Made by a program: the position numbers and the translations under genes. From Candidatus Zixiibacteriota bacterium (GTDB lineage Bacteria > Zixibacteria > MSB-5A5 > GN15 > FEB-12): a stretch of DNA of 8,996 nucleotides. Shown here one piece after another: positions 6,296-8,996 of this stretch (position 1 is its first letter; each line of letters opens with the position of its first letter). The stretch covers positions 1 through 8,996 of the forward strand of contig DAOWMZ010000048.1 of the NCBI GenBank assembly GCA_030642845.1, given 5' to 3'. The notes below the pieces were generated by a model that saw nothing but the letters and a program-made list of their open reading frames with translations, was not told where the DNA came from and made no database searches.

Positions 6296-7935
6296 TGCTT
6301 CGCTCTTTAAGTATAAAAAACATCGCCCTTGTTGATTGCCTTGAGTTGGTATTTGATCCGGGAATGACTGTGATCACAGGTGAAACCGGTGCAGGAAAAT
6401 CAGTCCTGGTCAATTCCCTTTCCCTTATTCTTGGTGAAAGAGCCGACAAAGAATATATACGTCATGGCAGTGAATCTGCATTTATCGAAGCAATATTTGA
6501 GACCAATAATAAAACTGAGTTTTTAACTATCTCTCGCCAGATTTCAAAAAACGGAAATAGTAAAATTAGTATTAATGATACAAACTCAAAATTATTAGAC
6601 ATTAAAGCAGCTTTGCCGCATCATATGGCGCAGATTCTCGGACAGCATTCCGGACAGATGTTGATGAACGAAGACAATCACATTGAATATCTCGATCGCT
6701 TTGGGGGCTTAACCCATTCATGTCAAAACGTTAGAGAACTCTTTTACAAGTGGCAAAACATTTCCAATGAACTCCGTGCTATTGTCCGGAAACGGGATTT
6801 TCTGATTAAAGAACGTGAACTCCTCATCTTTCAAAAAGAAGAAATTGAAAAAGCATCTATTCGAGTCGGCGAAGAAGAAGAACTAATAAAAGAACGCAAA
6901 ATATTAGACTCTGCTCAAATCCTGATAACATCTGCATCAAATGTTGAAGAGATAACAGGAGGTGAAGGTCATAACCTGATAGATTTGGTCGCGTCAGTTC
7001 AAAAAGAGATCAATAATATGTCATCGATCGACCAATCTCTGGAAAAACAATCTGAGGCTATTACTGAAATAAGTTTCCAGTTGGAAGATCTCCGAAGTCA
7101 AATCGAACAATACGGCTCAACAATTCAGGATGATCCGGTTCGTCTCGAAGATGTCAACCTTCGTCTTGATGAAATCTACAAAATGAAAAAGAAATACGGC
7201 GGCTCTGCGCAAAGTGTCTTAGACACTCTTACTAAAATCAATGCACAACTACAGAAGCAGCCTGACACTGATGATTTAATAGACACACTTAGTGTGCAGG
7301 AAGACAAGGCTCGTCAGGCTTATAGCAAAGCTGCGTTGGAATTGAGTAAGAAACGTAAAACTGAAGCAAAGAAATTAAACAGTCTGGTAATAAAAGAACT
7401 TAATGATCTGGCTATCGATGGTGCTAATTTTGAATGTGAATTATTATATGTGAAGGATGACAACGGCATTATTGTAAATGGCAGTGCCGTCAAACCTTTC
7501 CCCTATGGTTTGGAGTCTGCTCGGTTTTTATTCTCTGCCAATCCGGGTGAACCATTGAAGTCGTTAATTAAAACAGCCTCTGGTGGTGAACTCTCCCGTG
7601 TGCAATTGGCAATTCTCTCTTCAGAACTATCTAAAGAAAAAAGGAAGAAAGAAAAAATAAAACTAGCTACGCCTGCGCTGGTTTTTGATGAGGTTGATGC
7701 CGGGATTGGTGGGAAGACGGCTATTGAAGTTGGTAATAAATTGAAAAAACTTTCCCAATCATGCCAGGTAATTGTTATCACCCACCTGCATCAAATCGCT
7801 CGCCTTGCTGATCATCATTTTCTGGTTGAGAAAAAACCAACTAAATCCAACCGAACAATTATTAGTGTAACAAAACTTGAAGCTGATCAAATACTTGTAG
7901 AATTGGACCGGATGATTGCCCTCCCCTCCATGTAG
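6295..7935 (+). CDS. recN: DNA repair protein RecN, with a shortened C-terminus
   Basis: This 546-residue SMC-like ATPase acts in double-strand break repair. It starts MLRSLSIKNIALVD, the family start, with Walker A GETGAGKS at 29-36. A long coiled-coil middle follows (about 150-370). The C-terminal half-domain has signature SGGELSRVQ from S429, Walker B VFDEVDAGIGG with D465-E466, and switch histidine H497 in ITHLHQIA. ATG 6295 is preferred over GTG 6292 because AGGGG (6285-6289) is 5 bases from the ATG and MLRSL fits the family. The ATG overlaps the dnaG TGA by one base. The C-terminus stops at ELDRMIALPSM, where RecN proteins normally continue about 15 more residues (E. coli has 62 residues after the switch histidine, this has 49). 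The TAG stop is part of a TGTAGGGA repeat, suggesting insertion damage at the 3' end. All ATPase motifs remain, so it is likely functional. Confidence 0.95.
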   Translation: MLRSLSIKNIALVDCLELVFDPGMTVITGETGAGKSVLVNSLSLILGERADKEYIRHGSESAFIEAIFETNNKTEFLTISRQISKNGNSKISINDTNSKLLDIKAALPHHMAQILGQHSGQMLMNEDNHIEYLDRFGGLTHSCQNVRELFYKWQNISNELRAIVRKRDFLIKERELLIFQKEEIEKASIRVGEEEELIKERKILDSAQILITSASNVEEITGGEGHNLIDLVASVQKEINNMSSIDQSLEKQSEAITEISFQLEDLRSQIEQYGSTIQDDPVRLEDVNLRLDEIYKMKKKYGGSAQSVLDTLTKINAQLQKQPDTDDLIDTLSVQEDKARQAYSKAALELSKKRKTEAKKLNSLVIKELNDLAIDGANFECELLYVKDDNGIIVNGSAVKPFPYGLESARFLFSANPGEPLKSLIKTASGGELSRVQLAILSSELSKEKRKKEKIKLATPALVFDEVDAGIGGKTAIEVGNKLKKLSQSCQVIVITHLHQIARLADHHFLVEKKPTKSNRTIISVTKLEADQILVELDRMIALPSM

Positions 7936-8015
7936 GGAATGCGGTGATACCTGTTGTAGGGATAACCCTCTGTGGTTGTCTATTATCTGGACAGGCACGG
8001 GGGCCTGTCCCTACA
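7931..8015. repeat. REP/BIME-like element with GTAG-flanked inverted hairpins
   Basis: TGTAGGGA occurs directly at 7931-7938 (containing the recN stop) and at 7955-7962, and in inverted form (TCCCTACA) at 8008-8015. Between the outer arms lie two hairpins: GATAACC (7961-7967) with GGTTGTC (7974-7980, one wobble), and a perfect GGACAGGC (7989-7996) with GCCTGTCC (8003-8010). Read outward, each hairpin has GTAG at its foot, one on each strand. This matches the layout of REP palindromes recognised by RAYT (Y1, IS200-like) transposases, here as an inverted pair. The 7931 copy looks like a third, decayed unit. No transposase gene lies in the window. Confidence 0.75.
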
Positions 8016-8019
8016 ATTA

Positions 8020-8047
8020 CTGGATTCCCAGTCATGCTGGGAATGAC
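8020..8047. repeat. Single GTCATTCCC-type palindromic repeat (reverse orientation)
   Basis: CTGG is followed by ATTCCCAG (8024-8031), loop TCATG, CTGGGAAT (8037-8044), GAC. The perfect 8-bp stem and flanks equal the reverse complement of the unit at 526-553, with a changed loop. It abuts the GTAG-type element after only 4 bases, so two repeat families have stacked in one gap. Confidence 0.85.
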
Positions 8048-8066
8048 ACAATTTTTTCTAATAAAT

Positions 8067-8123
8067 GCAATGAAATTACTTAAAAGCAATAAAATTGCTT
8101 TAATGCAATAAAATTGCTCTTGC
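8067..8123. repeat. Three tandem copies of a 19-bp AT-rich palindromic unit
   Basis: The core GCAATAAAATTGCT recurs at 8086-8099 and 8105-8118 exactly, and at 8067-8080 with two mismatches, giving a regular 19-base period. Each core is itself a dyad (AGCAAT, AAA, ATTGCT in the middle copy). The array lies 68 bases upstream of the FKBP lipoprotein start. A regulator-binding array or replication-slippage repeat are both possible. I see no clear promoter in 8124-8190. Confidence 0.75.
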
Positions 8124-8190
8124 TGAATTTGAAATGTTTAATTACCTTCTCACCCATTGAATTTAAACTATTGAATAGGAGAAATCATTG

Positions 8191-8691
8191 ATGAAACAAA
8201 TAAGTATAATAATTCTTATTACAATTCTAACCTTAGCATTAATCAGTTGCAACGAAAAACAAGTTGTCAAACAAGGTGACACTGTCAGGGTCAGATATGT
8301 TGGCACAACTCAGGACGGAACAGTTTTCGATAGTTCTTTGGCTGATTTGCCCATTGTTTTTACTGTTGGCACCAAACAGGTTATTGCTGGATTTGAAGAA
8401 GAGATTATCGGCATGACTCCCGGTGATATTAAAAACGTCACTATTCCACCTGAAAAAGCTTATGGGATGCCAATCAAAGGAAACATTAAGGCTTTTGCTC
8501 TCGCAGATTTCCCTGATAGCATCACACCGAAAATCGGATTGGTTCTTGAGATGCAACAGCCGGGCGGGCAACCTGCTCAAATTAGAGTCATCGATATTGT
8601 TAATGATTCTGTTATTCTTGATGCCAATGATCCTCTTGTCGGCCAAACCCTCAATTTTGAACTCGAACTGATTGAGATCATGGAACTCTGA
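8191..8691 (+). CDS. SlyD-like FKBP-type peptidyl-prolyl isomerase, predicted lipoprotein
   Basis: The gene encodes 166 residues. The N-terminus (MKQISIIILITILTLALISC) is a short basic start, a hydrophobic stretch and a lipobox-like LISC with Cys20, predicting signal peptidase II processing and lipid anchoring. The rest follows the SlyD/FkpB layout: GDTVRVRYVGTTQDGTVFDSS, QVIAGFEEEIIGMTPGD, TIPPEKAYG, then an inserted IF-type flap domain, and a C-terminal DANDPLVGQTLNFELELIEI matching the DANHPLAGKTL.F...L..I signature. The histidine-rich metal-binding tail of E. coli SlyD is absent. It would catalyse prolyl cis-trans isomerisation and chaperone proteins outside the cytoplasm. AGGAG (8177-8181) precedes both TTG 8188 and ATG 8191; ATG is chosen as the commoner codon with acceptable 9-base spacing. 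No operon partner is evident. Confidence 0.92.
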   Translation: MKQISIIILITILTLALISCNEKQVVKQGDTVRVRYVGTTQDGTVFDSSLADLPIVFTVGTKQVIAGFEEEIIGMTPGDIKNVTIPPEKAYGMPIKGNIKAFALADFPDSITPKIGLVLEMQQPGGQPAQIRVIDIVNDSVILDANDPLVGQTLNFELELIEIMEL

Positions 8692-8696
8692 TTTAG

Positions 8697-8725
8697 TTTA
8701 CAAATACTAATATAGTTATTATAAT
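8697..8725 (+). promoter_or_regulatory. Near-consensus sigma-70-type promoter for the downstream HsdR_N-like gene
   Basis: TTTACA (8697-8702, 5 of 6) and a perfect TATAAT (8720-8725) are separated by the optimal 17 bases. It starts just after the FKBP stop. The expected leader is about 40 bases, ending in GGGAGG (8761-8766) ahead of the next ATG. It is the best promoter match in the window. Confidence 0.7.
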
Positions 8726-8770
8726 ATAGATCTATTACTTAATTTATTTAAGCATATTAAGGGAGGAAAC

Positions 8771-8996
8771 ATGGCCAGAATTCCTAAAAAGGTTTCAGAA
8801 CGCTTATCCAAAACAATAGGCAAATTTCAACGTATTCTTATAAAAGCAAAAGACAAAGATATCAATGAATCAGATACAGTTTCGATTGTAGTTGATATTT
8901 TAGCAGAAGTATTTGGGTTTGACAAATATGAAGAGATTACAAGTGAATACGCCATCAAAAACACTTATTGTGATTTAGCTATTCAGATAAAGGGGG
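8771..8996 (+). CDS. HsdR N-terminal domain-like protein (3' partial)
   Basis: Translation from the ATG runs open for 75 codons to the window end. GGGAGG (8761-8766) lies 4 bases upstream. The product starts MARIPKKVSERLSKTIGKF and contains NESDTVSIVVDILAEVFGFDKYEEITSEYAIKNTYCDLAI. I recognise this as the family usually annotated 'type I restriction enzyme HsdR N-terminal domain-containing protein', a stand-alone PD-(D/E)xK-like nuclease-fold protein. The DLAI near the end would correspond to the first catalytic strand (YCDLAI, Asp), with the E-x-K part beyond the window. The function of these single-domain proteins is not established, and no modification or specificity subunit is visible here. 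Confidence 0.75.
   Translation, partial: MARIPKKVSERLSKTIGKFQRILIKAKDKDINESDTVSIVVDILAEVFGFDKYEEITSEYAIKNTYCDLAIQIKG

Noticed and set aside
8043..8108. Reading frame containing NAMKLLKSNKIALMQ, resembling the usual RecN ending (..NAKELL..), as a displaced recN tail
   Set aside because: It is in another frame, lies inside the 19-bp tandem repeat, and the resemblance is only a few residues. It could be chance, though worth checking if the recN truncation is confirmed.
7931..8123. CRISPR array
   Set aside because: The repeats are short palindromes of different families with no regular unique spacers, and no cas genes are present.
8239..8646. 135-codon open frame on the minus strand opposite the FKBP gene
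   Set aside because: It is antisense to a clearly recognisable gene, has no ribosome binding site or family resemblance, and is a by-product of the FKBP codon pattern.

Overview
The window (about 40% GC by eye) looks like a chromosomal segment from a free-living bacterium outside the well-studied phyla. The first gene ends in a dockerin-like module with repeated DYLFRGG-type motifs behind a beta-helix-like segment. That style is common in FCB-group genomes, Zixibacteria in particular, but the assignment is inference from memory of protein style. Strong Shine-Dalgarno sequences precede several genes (rpsU, cvpA, the FKBP gene, the last gene), so this is not the SD-poor translation typical of Bacteroidia.

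Layout, all genes on the + strand. 1-492: 3' end of a large secreted beta-helix/dockerin protein. 493-788: non-coding, with a pair of inverted GTCATTCCC-type palindromic repeats and a probable promoter. 789-7935: a compact information-processing cluster, rpsU - yqeY - cvpA - (terminator) - mutS2 - dnaG - recN. 7936-8190: a repeat-rich gap with a REP/BIME-like inverted pair, another GTCATTCCC-type palindrome and a 19-bp unit repeated three times. 8191-8691: a SlyD-like FKBP prolyl isomerase with a lipoprotein signal. 8771-8996: start of a protein resembling the HsdR N-terminal nuclease-domain family, behind a near-consensus promoter, running off the window.

The cluster is a variant of the macromolecular-synthesis operon (rpsU-dnaG-rpoD in Escherichia coli). 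It joins translation (bS21, YqeY), a membrane protein (CvpA), recombination and strand-break repair (MutS2, RecN) and replication priming (DnaG). No rpoD follows dnaG here. A strong intrinsic terminator lies between cvpA and mutS2, only 17 bases before the mutS2 ATG. It splits the cluster into a proximal translation/membrane part and a distal DNA-metabolism part, and probably works as an attenuator.

The best leads are the terminator/attenuator, the recN 3' end that appears to be cut off by a REP-like element supplying the stop codon, the two palindromic repeat families around the cluster, and the lipoprotein form of a normally cytoplasmic SlyD-like isomerase. I found no clearly new multi-gene system. 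The only candidate defence-related gene is cut off by the window edge.
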